From Brachionus plicatilis (Eukaryota; Rotifera; Eurotatoria; Ploima; Brachionidae): a DNA stretch of 64,000 nucleotides. The stretch spans positions 880,423 through 944,422 of the forward strand of contig QEOQ01000694.1 of the NCBI GenBank assembly GCA_010279815.1. The letters run 5' to 3'. Under the pieces are notes generated by a model. It saw only the letters and a program-made list of their open reading frames with translations, searched no databases and was not told the DNA's origin. This document shows, piece by piece, positions 1 to 12,358 of the stretch. Both the position numbers and the translations under genes were made by a program. Position 1 is the stretch's first letter. Each line of letters begins with the position of its first letter.

Positions 1-1620
1 AATTGATAATTTAAAGAATTTTTAAAGGCAAATAAAACTAAAAAGATATTGAAATATTTTATGACTTTTATTGATAAAATCTCATCTTGGAGATAAGATA
101 GCTTTAAAATTTATAACTATATAATTTTAATTTCTAATAAAATTTATTTCTAAAATCGAACATCAAATTCAAAAATCCAGTGGTTCAATACGAAAATTTA
201 AAGAGCCCAAATTGACCTATAACATTAATTGATTTTTATTGATATTACTTTTTAGTTGCATATAAATTTGTTCAGTTTTTCATTTTATAAATGAGCTGTT
301 TAATTTTTAAAAAATTTTGAAATATTTTCTTCTATCGAATAGTCCAATATCCGATTTTTAAATTATTATAAAAGAGAATTAATTATTAAATTTTTTTTAC
401 GAAATTCAAAACTGAGAACAAAATTAATAATCTAGGAAACTTTTTCATTAATTTCGCAAAACCATTTTTAAATTAATTGTTAATAAACTAGATTGGGTAC
501 TTTTGTATCTCATTAGAGATTTCTTTTGGATAATTAAGTTTAATATTTTATTCAAAAATATTATATTATATTGAGCTAATTAAGAATAGTGTAATTATCA
601 TCTATAATTAAATAAATGAACAATGGTTCAATCGATCCCTAGTGACGTGTCGTTTGCTTAATGTAAACCCCAAAAGTACAAAAATCCTTTAGAATGTTAT
701 TTAAAGATAAAAATGGAATATTATGTCATAACTAACAAACAATGTGACCAAATGAAACTGTAAATGGAATCCATAAGGTGCAAAGAATTATTTAATTATA
801 TCATATTACATTTAAATTCAAAAAATTAAATATTTTTTTCCAACAAAGAAAAGGAACCAGCAAAATTGAGGATTTTAATTTATTTTAGCGTCATATAGTT
901 CGTATTTTGAAAGAGCTTTGCCAAATTCATAAATAAATTATTACCGCAATAATTATGAAATATTAAAATGGTAGATGGTATTCAATTTAATACTTTTTTA
1001 GACTAAGTGATGATTAATCAATTAGATAAAAATGATGAATCAATTCTGACCATAATGTTACACTTTGCTACAATTTTGTACCAACACAAAATTTATCTGT
1101 ATTCTTAAGAAAATTGTATGTCTTTTATAAACTTAAAAGTGACTTTGCGAAGGGGCTGTGAAATTCGTTTCAATTCAGATAATTTCAGATAACTTTTTTA
1201 TTAAAAGAGGCAATTTAGTTCTGTAGCTCAATTTTTAAGCCAATTTGCAAAATGCAGTAAAAATCTACAATTTTCTGTATTTTTAATTCTATTAAAATTA
1301 TTTATTTATTTAATTAAAGTTTAAGTCCCATGGACAAATTAAATTAAAAAATTAATAGACAGTTAAATATCCATTTTACAATTAAGTAAAAAACTCAGTT
1401 TGTTAAATACAAAAAAATGATTAAGATTTTTCAACATACAATATTCTATTAAAAAAAATAGTATTTTATCGAGTCGGTTAGTTGCTACATTCAAGACATC
1501 ATTCAATCAAAATAACACTAATTGCTAAATCATATTCAGTGCAATTTATATGAGTCAGATCTTCTACTTTTGATTACTGTTTAATAAAAGAAGTATTCTC
1601 TCTATCAAATATTATTATTA
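1..1620. other. AT-rich DNA without recognised gene
   Basis: Very AT-rich, with frequent stops in all frames. I see no coding exon pattern, RNA gene or clear terminal repeats here. A short ATT microsatellite near 1609-1628 belongs to the tail of the retrotransposon fragment that follows. Confidence 0.6.
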
Positions 1621-2320
1621 TTATTATTTATTTGTTTTTCTGTTCGAGCATACGCTNNNNNNNAAATAATTAAAACAGTTTAAAAACTTTTAAATTTTAA
1701 ATAAGTTATTTTTCATTTATGAATGAAAGGATGAGATACAAAAATAATAATTAAAGAGCTGGGAGAAAAAAGAAAAAAAACAAAAAATATAGATAAGATC
1801 TTAAGAGTCAGAAAAATTTTGTATAATTAGGTAGCAGCTACATAGAGGAGTGGGATTCGTAATAAATCTAGAATCGAAGCCTCTTTGATACTCCGAAACA
1901 AGTCTTTTAGTCAATGGAACTGAATAATCAAGAGCATTACGAAGGTAATTTTCTAAGAGATTGCTTAATCTGTGGTCAATTTTACTGATATTCAATTTAT
2001 TTTCTGCTTCATAGAATAATGATTCAGAGGAGGTTCTGAGAAGAAGTTTTAGAATGCATCTAACAGCAGTATTTTGAATAACTTGTAACTTTTGTAAACC
2101 TGATTCGGAGAATGAGTTAAGACATGGAAAATTATAATCCAGAATTGAGCCAATAAGTGCCTTGTAAAGACTAGCTAGTGTATTGTGGTTGAGCTTCCAA
2201 TTTTTTGAAGACAAAATTTTTATTATATTGAGTCTATTCATGCATTTAGTCTTTACTTCTTTAATTTGTTTATCAAAGCAAGCACTTTCATCAAAGTACA
2301 GACCAAGAAATTTATTATAT
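1609..2320 (-). mobile_element. 5'-truncated jockey-like non-LTR retrotransposon, C-terminal end
   Basis: Reading on the minus strand from about 2315 down to the stop at 1801 gives the region just after the palm of a non-LTR reverse transcriptase. First comes a 'KFLGLYFDES' block, then an R-L-N-I-I-K helix, then the 'LYKALIGSILDY' and 'LQKLQVIQNTAVR' blocks that follow the catalytic domain in jockey/RTE-like elements. The frame is open for about 170 codons without a break. Upstream sequence is missing, as usual for 5'-truncated copies. Beyond the stop lies a 3' UTR (containing a 7-base gap of unknown bases, 1657-1663) ending in an ATT-type microsatellite tail near 1609. The C-terminal stretch 'RLVSEYQRGF' matches decayed copies near 4650 and 16300, so they form one family. 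Confidence 0.8.
1657..1663. other. assembly gap (7 N)
   Basis: Seven unknown bases inside the 3' UTR of the retrotransposon fragment. Confidence 1.
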
Positions 2321-2330
2321 CAATATCTCG

Positions 2331-3790
2331 TAATCTTTCCTTAAGTATTCAAACACGTTTTTACATAATTGGTTATTGAAAATTTGTTTGACAAAGAATA
2401 TTTTATGCTTATAATAAATTTGTCTAATTGACTCCAATTTTAGTGTGGTTTTGTTTTTGTAAATTTACTGAGTCCAATAAATCGTTTTATTAAAATATTT
2501 TGCCGTATATCGAATTCCTTTAAACTCTTTTTATTAATAAATATATTATCTAAATGATTTATAAAATTATATTAATTAACTGTGCATTTTGTTTTCAGAG
2601 TTTTTGTAGACACAAATTTTCACACAGAGCAATGTTTTTAAAACATTCATTATTTTACAGGACTAAATTATTGATTTAGAAAATAGGTAATTCAAATTTT
2701 TTTGGACTGAAACCATCGAATTGAAAAAAAAACTTCGCAACACCTTAGCAGACTTTTTGCAGACCAGTTTTTGGTTCAGATGGTTTAGAGGTGGTAAAAA
2801 AGTGCAGCATTTCGCAGAAAATATTTATCAATATGTTTTAAGATGGTTCGTAGAGTTTTATCAAATTGAAATTATTTTTTTAATATACATTTATCTATGT
2901 TACAAGATGAAGTTAAATTACTCAACTAATTAAAAAATTATTACATTAGATATGTAAAATTTTAAAAATTAATAGAAAATTTAAATTATTAAAAATTAAA
3001 GTAAATACTTATTTAGATTTTTTATTAAACATTTTTTAATTTTTGAGATATTTAAAAAAATGATAATTTTTTAATTAAAAATAAAACTTGTTCTAAAATA
3101 TCTATTTAAACTTATATATAAGTTTAAAAAAATTAGAAATTAGAAATTTTAATTTCTAATTTCTAATTTTTAAGAAAATTTACTGATCAAAACATTTTCG
3201 ATGTGCAATTAAATTTCAATGCATTTTAAAAAATCTAACTTCTTTTTAAGAAGTTTTAAACCAAAACTTTGAAATTTAATAAATATGCAAAAATTTGCGA
3301 TTGAATTTAACTGCGTATCAATTTTAAATGATCAATTTTAAAATATGAAATTTGATCAAAATTTTTACTTTACTTTCTAATTTATGAAAATAAAGTTCAT
3401 TTTAATTGATCATCTAAATTCGATTTCTTTTCGATGAATTATTTTTCCATCATTCAATCAGCATTTAGAATGTAACAATTTTGAACTTTTTTTTTAATCT
3501 GTATTTCCATTTTTTTGCTGATTATTTTATCTGTTAAAATTGATTTGAAAATTTTTTTTGATTTCCCAATAAAATAAAACATTATTTTTTATCAAGTTGA
3601 AGTATTAGTAAACGCTCTTAGTGACTTTGTCAGTAAGTGCGCTGTCAAGCTCAAAATGATAGATGAATAGTCTATATCTGCTTTAAAAGATGTTTGAAGA
3701 AATTTAATTTGTAGAGTTCCATAAATGTATTCTATTGAAGAAAAATATATTAAATATGTAATGCAGTGTAAAACCAAGTACAGGTACAAG
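2331..3790. other. AT-rich intergenic DNA
   Basis: No supported gene. Short open frames near 2721-2933 and 3592-3789 are low-complexity chance frames. The only structure seen is the perfect short palindrome at 3128-3171. Confidence 0.5.
3128..3171. repeat. perfect 44-bp palindrome
   Basis: Two 21-bp arms (AAAAATTAGAAATTAGAAATT and its exact re-reading on the other strand) are separated by 2 bp. The arms contain a doubled TTAGAAA unit. It could extrude as a hairpin, or simply be an AT-rich replication-slippage product. No function is evident. Confidence 0.8.
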
Positions 3791-3799
3791 ATAATTTAA

Positions 3800-4860
3800 A
3801 CGAGCCTGTCACTCTTTTAGAATTTACAAAAGTCCTAAAAAAACTAAAAGAACTAGCGGGGTATGGTCTAGATCGTATCCACGACCTAATGTTAAAAAAT
3901 TTACTTATAGAGACTGTATTTGAAATAAGTCAACTCTTTAACATGAGTTTGGAACTAAGATAATTGGAAAAAAAATCCTGGAAAAAAGCAAGTATAATTC
4001 TAAGAAATCATCTCCTAACCAAGACCCTAATAAGAATCGTCCAATTAGCATGACAAGTTGTCTTGGAAAGTTACTTACGTTCTTATTAGCATTTTTATCA
4101 ATAACATACCAAAAAGAAACAAAATAAACTGCCAATACTCTCCTCCTTTTTGCAGATGATTTGGCTACTTTTTTTATTTTTGAGAAAAAAACAAAAGTAA
4201 AAATCAATCTTGACTTTAAAATTAATGATAGCAATTTAAATAATGAGGAAAAAGTCAAATACTAAGGAATCACATTAAACTCAAAATTTAGATTTAGCCC
4301 AATGGTGGATGAATTAAAAGTAGTGAACACTGTAATTCAAAGCTCAATTTAATAAAATATCTCTTAAATAGAAAATTGGGTCTAAAGCCAAAAACATTAA
4401 GTAATCTTTACAAATCTTTGATATAATCAATCTTGGATTATTCTTTTCCTTGTTTAAATTTATTATCAGAAGCTAAGATAAAAAAAAAACAAATTATTCA
4501 TAACTCAGAAGTTCCTTCGTTCCGTTCCGAATTTCCAAGAGGCCATCAATAAACTTAAACTACTAACAGTTTCAAATCGACTTTTGAGTTGAGTGAGAGA
4601 TATGTGAGGGCAGGATTGATTCATTTTGTTCCAGTGGTCGTCAGATTGGTGGAAGAATAAAGAGAAGGTTTTGAATTAAAATATATCGAATATCTAACTC
4701 GATTGTCTAATTGCTTCCTAGAAATTTATTTTCCTGAACTATCAAATATTTATACATGTCTAACCTCTAGTTATTTCAACATATCGTTTTTAATTTTATA
4801 TATTAATTATTTTTATATATTTTTATTCTGAAGGAGCATTATAAATAAATAAATAAATGA
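3800..4860 (+). pseudogene. decayed, internally deleted non-LTR reverse transcriptase
   Basis: The plus strand carries blocks of a jockey-like reverse transcriptase in the right order but in shifting frames. These are 'LKKLKELAGYGLDRIHD' near 3837, 'NRPISMTSCLGKLL' near 4033, the catalytic 'LFADDLA' near 4150, and 'LSNLYKSLI' then 'SILDYSFPCLN' near 4400-4455. Only about 100 bp separate the RPIS and ADD blocks where a complete element has about 400 bp, so part of the palm has been deleted. Stops and frameshifts are frequent. The copy ends in an AAAT-type tail (4841-4858). It is a dead copy of the same family as 1609-2320. Confidence 0.8.
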
Positions 4861-6629
4861 AAAATAAACAAGTGACATTCTACTTAGTTTTTGATAATTT
4901 AAAAATTGGTTTGATTGCCTTAGTTGAATTTTTCAGCATTTTGTATAATTTTTTTTCAGCTAGATGAAATATTTTCTAAAGCATCAAATACTAAGATTTT
5001 GAATGATAGCTTTTTGCTACACCAGAAAGACAAGGCATCTCCAATTTTACCAATTAAAACAAGTAATTTTCTTGCATAGCATATTCATGGTTATTTAACA
5101 TTTTTTTTTTGATTAAATTTGTTAAGTGAAAATTCATCACTTTGAAATTTTCAAATTCATTTTTGCACTTAAAACTATTTTGTATTTTTCAGTCCTAATT
5201 TAGTTAAAATATGATCATGGCAGCTATGCGGTCAGAGTAATTTCTAATATCAGATAAATTTGATCTGGATTAAAAAATACTTAAATATTGAATGAGACTA
5301 TAGAAATTATTTTTTTCTAAAGTAAAATCTATTCTGGACGTGGCAACAGGTAAATTATTGGCTCAATTCTTTATCCAGACTAATTAGAAAATAAGTTTTA
5401 TTTGAAATTTTTGGCGAATATTTTAGCACTTTTATTAGTTTATACAAAGATTATTAATTAAATATTTATCAATCTTTTTGGTTTAGAGGTATTTAAAGCC
5501 TCCAAAAACTTAATTCAAAATATCAGATATTTTTATTTTTCAATTGATCTAATTTAATGATTTTAATCTAAAAAGAATTACCGATTTTCTACGACCATAT
5601 GTATGAGCATATTTTACTGCCCAGTGGTTTAGAGTACCATTCTCAATTTAGATCCCAATTTAATTTTATTTATCTATTTTGTTCGTGTTAGTTAAAAGTT
5701 CTTTTGTAGCAACTAAATGTTTTAACTCAAATAAAAACCTTTTCGAAAATCTAAACAAAGTTTAATCTTCAATCTATGAATGCCTGTTAAACATTGATTT
5801 CGACTTGTAAAGCAAATAGAGTACCAAAATGTAAATATTTTTTATCATATACATATTTACAACCAATTATCCCAAAAAAATTTGTAAAAGTAAGTATTTG
5901 CGTCTCTATTTGCTTTAATTTTGCGTTTTTGATATTTTTAAATTTACGAACGAGCACAACTTAAGCCTTTGTCAAAGCCTATGCCAAATAAAACTGGCTG
6001 GTCTAGTCACGTTCAATAGATGACCGCAAGTTATTGCAATCAAAAAGTCCATTTCAGCTGATCAGTTGTAATTTTAGTCTATTTGAATTTAGATTAATAG
6101 AAAGTTTTATTAATTGGTGTAATTTACTTTTTGTGCAGTGATTACATCAAATTTTGGTCAAGTTTCTTTACACAGAGCAGCACGCTTTCAATTGATATTT
6201 AAAGATATCAAAATATCAACTTTTTTATTTAATAGTCTATGGATTACGAATTCCAATAATCCCGTTCTAAAATTGTAATTTATTTCTTTACAATTTAATT
6301 TTTTAGTTAGTATTAAGGATATTAAAATGCACTTAGTATTTAGACATCCTATTACAATCTACAAATTTGAATTCAAAATCAAAAGTTTAAATATCACCGA
6401 TAGTCTCCTCGATCACAATATACTAAGCTAAAATTAGATGCGGAACAGGAGATAATTTTATTTTAAGCTCTTTCTTTTATTTTAGAAAGTCGACTTTGTA
6501 TTCCTTTTGACATAAAAAAAAGTGATTAAAAAGTATTTGACATATAGGCCTATAGAGAAAAATCGAATATATAAACCGAGGAAAAATCATCCAAAAAATC
6601 AAACCAAAAATATTCAGTTAATCACAAAC
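4861..6629. other. intergenic DNA upstream of the metalloproteinase gene
   Basis: No coding exon recognised. The last few hundred bases (about 5,930-6,060) are less AT-rich and may hold regulatory sequence for the gene starting at 6630, but no specific site can be named. Confidence 0.4.
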
Positions 6630-9600
6630 ATGAGGTGCAATTTGATAACCAGTTTGATTTTGTTGATGCTCTTGTGTAATCATCAGGTGTTTTCTTACTT
6701 TATTACGGTGGACGAGACCAAGTTCCATTTGGTCAAGGTACATTTGCTTTTAATTTATTTGGCACATGCTTAATCTTAAATAAAGAGTTATCTTTGTCGA
6801 TATGGCTACATGAACGAAAATGTTTGCAAACAACATGCTGACGATTCCCTAAAGTTTATGCAAAACAATGCCAGAGATATATACCGAGGTCTTGTTATCT
6901 TTCAGACAATGTTTAATATCACGAGGACAGGAAAAATAGACGAAGAGACCATAATGAAAATGGCCAAGCCAAGATGTGGCAACAAAGACTTTGATCTTCA
7001 ATTTAGTTCTTCAAAATTTTTAAGCTTCAGAACAAATGATTTTAGTAAATTTTAAAATTAATTAAAAAAAAATTTTCAACTAAAAACTTTGTCTATTTTT
7101 ACAGGTATTCTAAGACGTGGTCTCAGAAAACTTACCTATTCGATCAAAAAATACAACCCCTATTTGAACAGATTTTCAAAAACTCTTTCCAACGAAGCTG
7201 TTGAAAATTTAGTCGAAAAGGCTTTTAATGTGAGGAAAAATGAGAAAATAAAAATTTATTTTAAATTGTATTTTTTTCCAGATTTGGCTCAAACATTTAC
7301 ATGGTGACGTAAGAGTGAGAAAATTAAGCGATATTGATGAAATATATGAGAACAGTAATATTACCATATATTTTGCGGAAGGAAACCACGGTGATTCAAT
7401 GCTTTTTGATGGTATTGATGGCGAATTGGCTCATTCTTGTTCATTGAGTAACAATCAATCACCATTTAGGGGACATATTCACTTGGTAATTGAATAAATT
7501 TACTTGATAAATGCAGAATTTCAAAAAAAAATTCTAGGATGACTCTGAAAATTGGGGTTATGGAAACCGACTAATGTCAGTTTTGATTCATGAGATTGGT
7601 CATTTGTTCGGCTTGGACCATTCCAGTAATCCAAAATCGATCATGTCCCCCCTGTTCTATTTTGGTGGCGAAGGAATTTTAGAAGAAGACATAAAAAATT
7701 TACGCATGATCCTTGGGCTTGAATCGAGTAAATTTTTTAAAAACCTAGTCATCTAAAAAAAATTTAAAAAAAATAAAAAGAACATAAATTGTATGAACAA
7801 ACTGAAACCACCACTACAACTAAAACATCAACTCCGTTCACTACTGAATTTATTCCAACTGAATCTCCAACTAAAACCACTACAACTTCTACCACATCTA
7901 CCACAACACCTACTACCACCACTACCACCACTACCACAACACCTACTACCACTACTACCACCACTACCACCACCACTACCACAACACCTACTACTACAAC
8001 ACCTACTACTACAACACCTACTACTACAACTACTACAACTACTACAACTACCACTAAAACCACAACTAAAATAACTACAGAAACAACTACTACAGCTACA
8101 ATACCAACTACAGCATCAACTACAACAACAACATCTACTCCAATTATCAAAACTGCAACCAGCACTTTTCAAACCATTTACTTTGAATCAACAAGAATTT
8201 TGCCAAATGAAACAATTCAAATAAATACTACTTTACCAGTTTTTTCTGAGCAGAAATTTCAATCAGCTGAGACCAGTTCTGAATATTACAGTGATGAAGA
8301 TTACTACACCGAATCTGATTTTCAATCAACTAGCACTGCAAGAAGTTCTGAGAGCTCTGAAAGTGAGGAATTAAGCGAAGAAGTGGATACCACAGCTGAA
8401 ATAATAATAAACAAAAATTCGCAGGAATTAAAACCCTATTCCCAAAGTCTAGTAGCCACTAAAAATGTCGAGCATCCAGAGCAACATAGTTCAGATGCCT
8501 ATCAAACTCGTGATTACAATTATTTTACCTCTAGTGCTTTGAATTCATTGAATAGTGATGATGAATATTATCAAGACGAGCTTATGCTGGTCACAACATC
8601 TCCAGATACCTCTTCAAAAAGTTTTCTCACAAGTCTACTTGATTCAGCATTACTGCACTTAAACAAAACAAATTATTTCAATATTGAACCATCAATTGCT
8701 ACTTTGACTCAAACCAATACTACAAATTTACCAAATTCAGAAAATTATGAAGATGAAAATGAAGAATATGAAGATTCATACGAATCTGAAGATACTGTAA
8801 ATGACTCGGAATTCCTTGAATTGCTTAAATTAATTGGAACAACTACTCCAGGTCCAAATGCTTTTTTTCCAGAAACACCAAGTTTAAATATTACTACAAC
8901 AGAAGGTTTCAACGAAAAGAATAATACAACAGAAGGTTTCAACGAAGAGGATACTTCCGTAAATCAAACGGAAAAAATATTTAACTCAACTGATATTCCA
9001 TCATTTGAATATTTCACAACACAAAATATTCAGTATGCTTTGGACAATTTTACATTTATTCCAGCCACAAGTCCAGAGCCATTAACTACAATTGAATTGA
9101 AGACTACCCAGCATTTGGAAAATTTAACTTCTGAACATATGACCACCGAAGAACCAATTGAGACAGAGAGCACATTTGCTGATATTGTGCAAACAACTCA
9201 AGCTAGTTTTACCACTGAAAATTACACTGACCCGGTCACAACATTGGCAAGCATTGCCACTACTGAAAATTTGATTAGAACCACTTCGAAATTGGTCGAT
9301 GAACCTGCTGATTTATGTAATGATCCAATAATCGATGCTATAACAAGAACAGAATGGGGGAATGCTCTTGTTTTCAAAGGAAACTACATTTGGCATATCA
9401 GAGGCCTGACCAAATGGAGATTGTTTGATTATGAAGGATGGCCTAAAAAAATCTCTCAACTTTTCCCAGGTTTACCCGGTAACATTGACTCGGCTTATCT
9501 TAATGATGATCTTTACCACTTTACTAAAGTAATTTGAAAAAAAATCATTTTCTTTTGATTATTTTCTTTTAATTTAGAATCAAACCATTTGGAAATACAA

Positions 9601-10237
9601 AGTTATTTTGTCTTATCCACCAAAATATTTGCTGGTGCCAAGCTATCCAAAGCTTTTGAAGGAAGAGTATCCGGACATACCTTTTAAATCGGTCGATAGT
9701 GCCTTTTCAATTGCTACATCAATATTTTTCTTTAAAGATTATGAATTCTGGCAAAGCGATTGGAATTCAAATGTAACTGGAAAAATTCCGTTCAAGACCA
9801 ATGCTGCAGTCAGCTGGAGAAATCCCAGATTGGACAACAGTTTAACTGAGCCTTTGGCTTACATTGTGTCAAACTCATCATTGTATAAGTTTAATTACTG
9901 GTCGATTCCAATAAGTCAAGAGAGTTTGGACATTAGATATTTCTTATTTGATTGTGTTCAAGCAAACTACAAGCCACATAATCCATTGTTCTTGGGACCT
10001 AGTTACAAACAAGCGTTCATTGCCGATGATATTTACTCCAAAGAATCAAGAATTGCTGCACGTCATGCACCATCTTATTTAGCTCGGTTGGCCAGAAATA
10101 GCAATGATCAGCATCTAAAGCAAAATGAGAAGGAATCTAATGTTTTGGTAAAAAACTTTTACTCGTCGAGCAATAAATTAAGCATTGGTCTAATTAATTT
10201 ATGCACTTTATTATTAATTGCTGTTTTTAACAATTAA
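6630..10237 (+). CDS. matrix metalloproteinase with hemopexin domain, mucin-like linker and probable GPI anchor
   Basis: Secreted or surface zinc endopeptidase of the MMP (M10A) family, predicted 1097 aa. Exons: 6630-6737, 6786-7044, 7105-7229, 7282-7485, 7538-7727, 7781-9528, 9578-10237; introns are 48-60 bp and all phases close. Visible parts are a signal peptide (residues 1-22), a peptidoglycan-binding-like prodomain, and the cysteine switch PRCGNKD (Cys100). The catalytic domain has 'HGDSMLFDG', the zinc motif HEIGHLFGLDH (His250, Glu251, His254, His260) and the Met-turn SIMSP. About 500 residues of Thr/Ser/acidic linker follow. The hemopexin domain is bounded by cysteines near 807 and 1004. 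A hydrophobic C-terminus after an SSSN stretch suggests GPI anchoring. No clear furin site is seen between prodomain and catalytic domain. The linker is far longer than the usual 15-70 residues of MMPs. The next ATG upstream (6522) would only add a basic leader without signal character. Confidence 0.93.
7801..8150 (+). repeat. ACN-trinucleotide microsatellite coding poly-threonine
   Basis: Arrays of ACC, ACT and ACA codons with occasional CCT encode Thr runs broken by Pro at the start of exon 6 of the metalloproteinase. This is a typical substrate for heavy O-glycosylation. Shorter runs occur in the duplicate at 13.4-13.6 kb, showing that the array changes length. Confidence 0.9.
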
Positions 10238-11095
10238 AATAAGTTCAAGTAAAAAAAATTACATAAAGCATTTAAAATTGGTTATTTTAGAAAATTAGAA
10301 GTCTAATGACTATAAAATTTTTTTTAATTGTTAGAGATTTATTGTTTTTTTAGTTATAATTTAAATTAAGTTAAAAAATACTCGTCAGATATAACTTAAT
10401 AGTTAATATTAGCATTATATTATTTTTTGATTGTTAACTAGAAAATAGAAATAAAATAAATATTTAAAAAAAATTTATTCTTTTTATTTTTGATTTTAAA
10501 TATTTTACTAGAAAAACCAGCTTAAGATTCAAAATCTGTTTAATTTTCAGAAGAAAATACTACTTATCAGAAGAAAATTAAATTTTTTACTTCGAAGAAT
10601 TTTATTAAAAGAAAATTTTTAAATGAGTCCCTATACTTTTAAGAACACAAGTCATAAAACTGTGAGATGTTTACATAAGTGAACTAACAAGTTATATAAA
10701 GAATTTTTAAAATCACTTAAAAATAATATATTGATTCTTTAAGTTATCTGTACTGAACTAATGCTAAAATCAGAAATATCAATAATGAAAATATAAATTT
10801 GTATTTTTTTTATTTTCATTTTTATTTTTTGATTGAACAAAAAATCAATCAAACAAAATTTTTAAAATATTGCTAAAATAAGTATGACCAAGTTCCAGTC
10901 TAACCTATACAAATATTTCACTATCTGAGTTGTTTAAAAATTCTCAAATTGAATTCCAAGTTTGGACTTTAAATTATTTTTTTTATTTAAGTCTTAGAGC
11001 TTGATATTTGCTGTTCGAGGTAGCTATTGTGGCCGCTTATATAAAGTCAAAGACACTAAAATTAAACTCCAGGTCTGGACTTTAGAAAAAAAATA
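10238..11095. other. AT-rich intergenic DNA
   Basis: Downstream flank of the metalloproteinase gene, with possible AATAAA-like poly(A) signals (for example near 10451). No further gene is seen. Confidence 0.4.
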
Positions 11096-11099
11096 AAGT

Positions 11100-11485
11100 T
11101 TTCTTTATATCAGAGTTTGGCCTTCCAATGCTACCTTGAGATTGTGGATGTCCTACCACGTACAATGCTCACATCAGCCCACATCTATTTTCAATCATTT
11201 ACAATTTTAAAGAATTCACGTCCATTGTCACTTTACAATATATAAGGTGATCCGAAAATTGAGAATATATCATATAAAGATGTCCCTACCTTTATTGCAG
11301 ATTTAGATTTTATATGTCACAGTTGTATGAATTTGCAAAATGGTCTTGATAGATCATTAACCATCTTTACCAACTAAAGTCTGCATATCAATCGAGTCCA
11401 TTTCTACTCTACCATTGAATGTAGTGCTTAGTATAGATTTTACTACACAACATGTTGTTTTTCCTATCTTTTTGTTTTCCACACA
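11100..11485 (-). pseudogene. relic of a DDE integrase catalytic core
   Basis: On the minus strand, pieces of a retroviral-type integrase core appear in correct order with frameshifts and stops. They are 'TTCCVVKSILSTTFNGR' leading into 'VEMDSIDMQT' (first Asp), then 'YQDHF', then 'IFGSPYIL' followed by 'SDNGREFF' (second Asp), then 'MWADVSIVRGR' and 'HPQSQGS'. This order and wording match integrase-like proteins of invertebrate transposons (the type often named KRAB-A-domain-2-like, or gypsy/Ginger relatives). The third catalytic position is not recoverable. Reading is broken at least three times, so this is a dead fragment. A profile search with the rve domain on the three minus frames would decide. 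Confidence 0.65.
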
Positions 11486-11509
11486 ATTAACACATAAATA
11501 TGTTTTTAG

Positions 11510-11815
11510 ATATACATATATTTATTATTTATTTATTTATTTATTTAATTCTAATTAACCTCAATTATGAGAAGTAAATAAAATTAAAGTTTTGCATGAA
11601 AATAAAAAGAAAATAAAATTACATACCAACATATATTTATTAGTTTTTTAATCAAATAAGAATGGAATAAAAAAAAAAACAAACAAATTAAGTTAGTCAA
11701 AAATGATAGATGGTAAATGAGCTTCCTCTCTGTGATCTGATCAACGGCATCATCGTTGAAACAACTCAACAGGTTGCTGATGTCCTTCTGCCGTCCGATG
11801 TCCGTCTTCATGTTT
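11510..11815 (-). mobile_element. 3' end of a non-LTR retrotransposon (tailed fragment)
   Basis: On the minus strand a short open stretch (from about 11811) that is less AT-rich than its surroundings is followed by a 3' UTR, and an AAAT-repeat tail lies at 11514-11550. The segment just before the tail resembles the end of the copy near 33880-33935: both have 'ACTTCTC', a few variable bases, then GTTAATTA and an AAAT tail. I cannot assign the peptide to a known domain, so the element type rests on the tail and the shared end. Confidence 0.5.
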
Positions 11816-12358
11816 GTTTGACAAAAAAGTAATGGGAAGAGTATTCCAAGAATAAAATATAAAGTGCACTTTAGGCAAGCAAATTCAATGTAATATGGTA
11901 TAGATCCGCCAAATTTGGTTAAAGTTGTGCGATTTAAGCGATATCGATTGTAATATTTGTGTTTTTAATAAAGGGCGTTTATTAAAATTTAAAATAAATA
12001 GAATTGAATAATTATGATTTTATACTTCTTTAAGAATAAAATTAATGAGACAGTTACCGTCTTGTTAATTTAGTAAAATATCTTAGAACTTTTTGTTAAT
12101 TTCATTTTTAAAATGATACTCAATAAAAACATTCAAATATTAATCTGAAATTAGTATGTAACTAGAGAATATCAGAAAAAATATGAAATTAAAGAAAAGA
12201 AATAAAAAGAAAATTTCACATGAGACACCCCGGTACCAGGCAACGACTGGCTATAAAAAGTTAATATTTTAGCCACTTTTGATATCAATTCTGAAAAAGC
12301 TATTACTTAATAAAGATTTACAGAAATAAAGACTATTTTTGTTTGAAAAAAATTTAAA
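11816..12358. other. upstream flank of the small orphan gene
   Basis: No coding content. It contains the likely promoter and 5' UTR of the gene at 12359. A short GC-richer stretch (about 12222-12250) stands out but has no recognisable motif. Confidence 0.35.

Noticed and set aside
2721..2933. 70-codon plus-strand frame
   Set aside because: Low complexity, no codon pattern, no splice or family signal.
3938..4258. 106-codon minus-strand frame
   Set aside because: Opposite strand of the decayed reverse transcriptase; Phe/Ser-rich shadow.
7764..8165. Minus-strand 133-codon Val-rich frame opposite the metalloproteinase linker
   Set aside because: Shadow of the Thr (ACN) repeat read backwards; no start context or splice structure.
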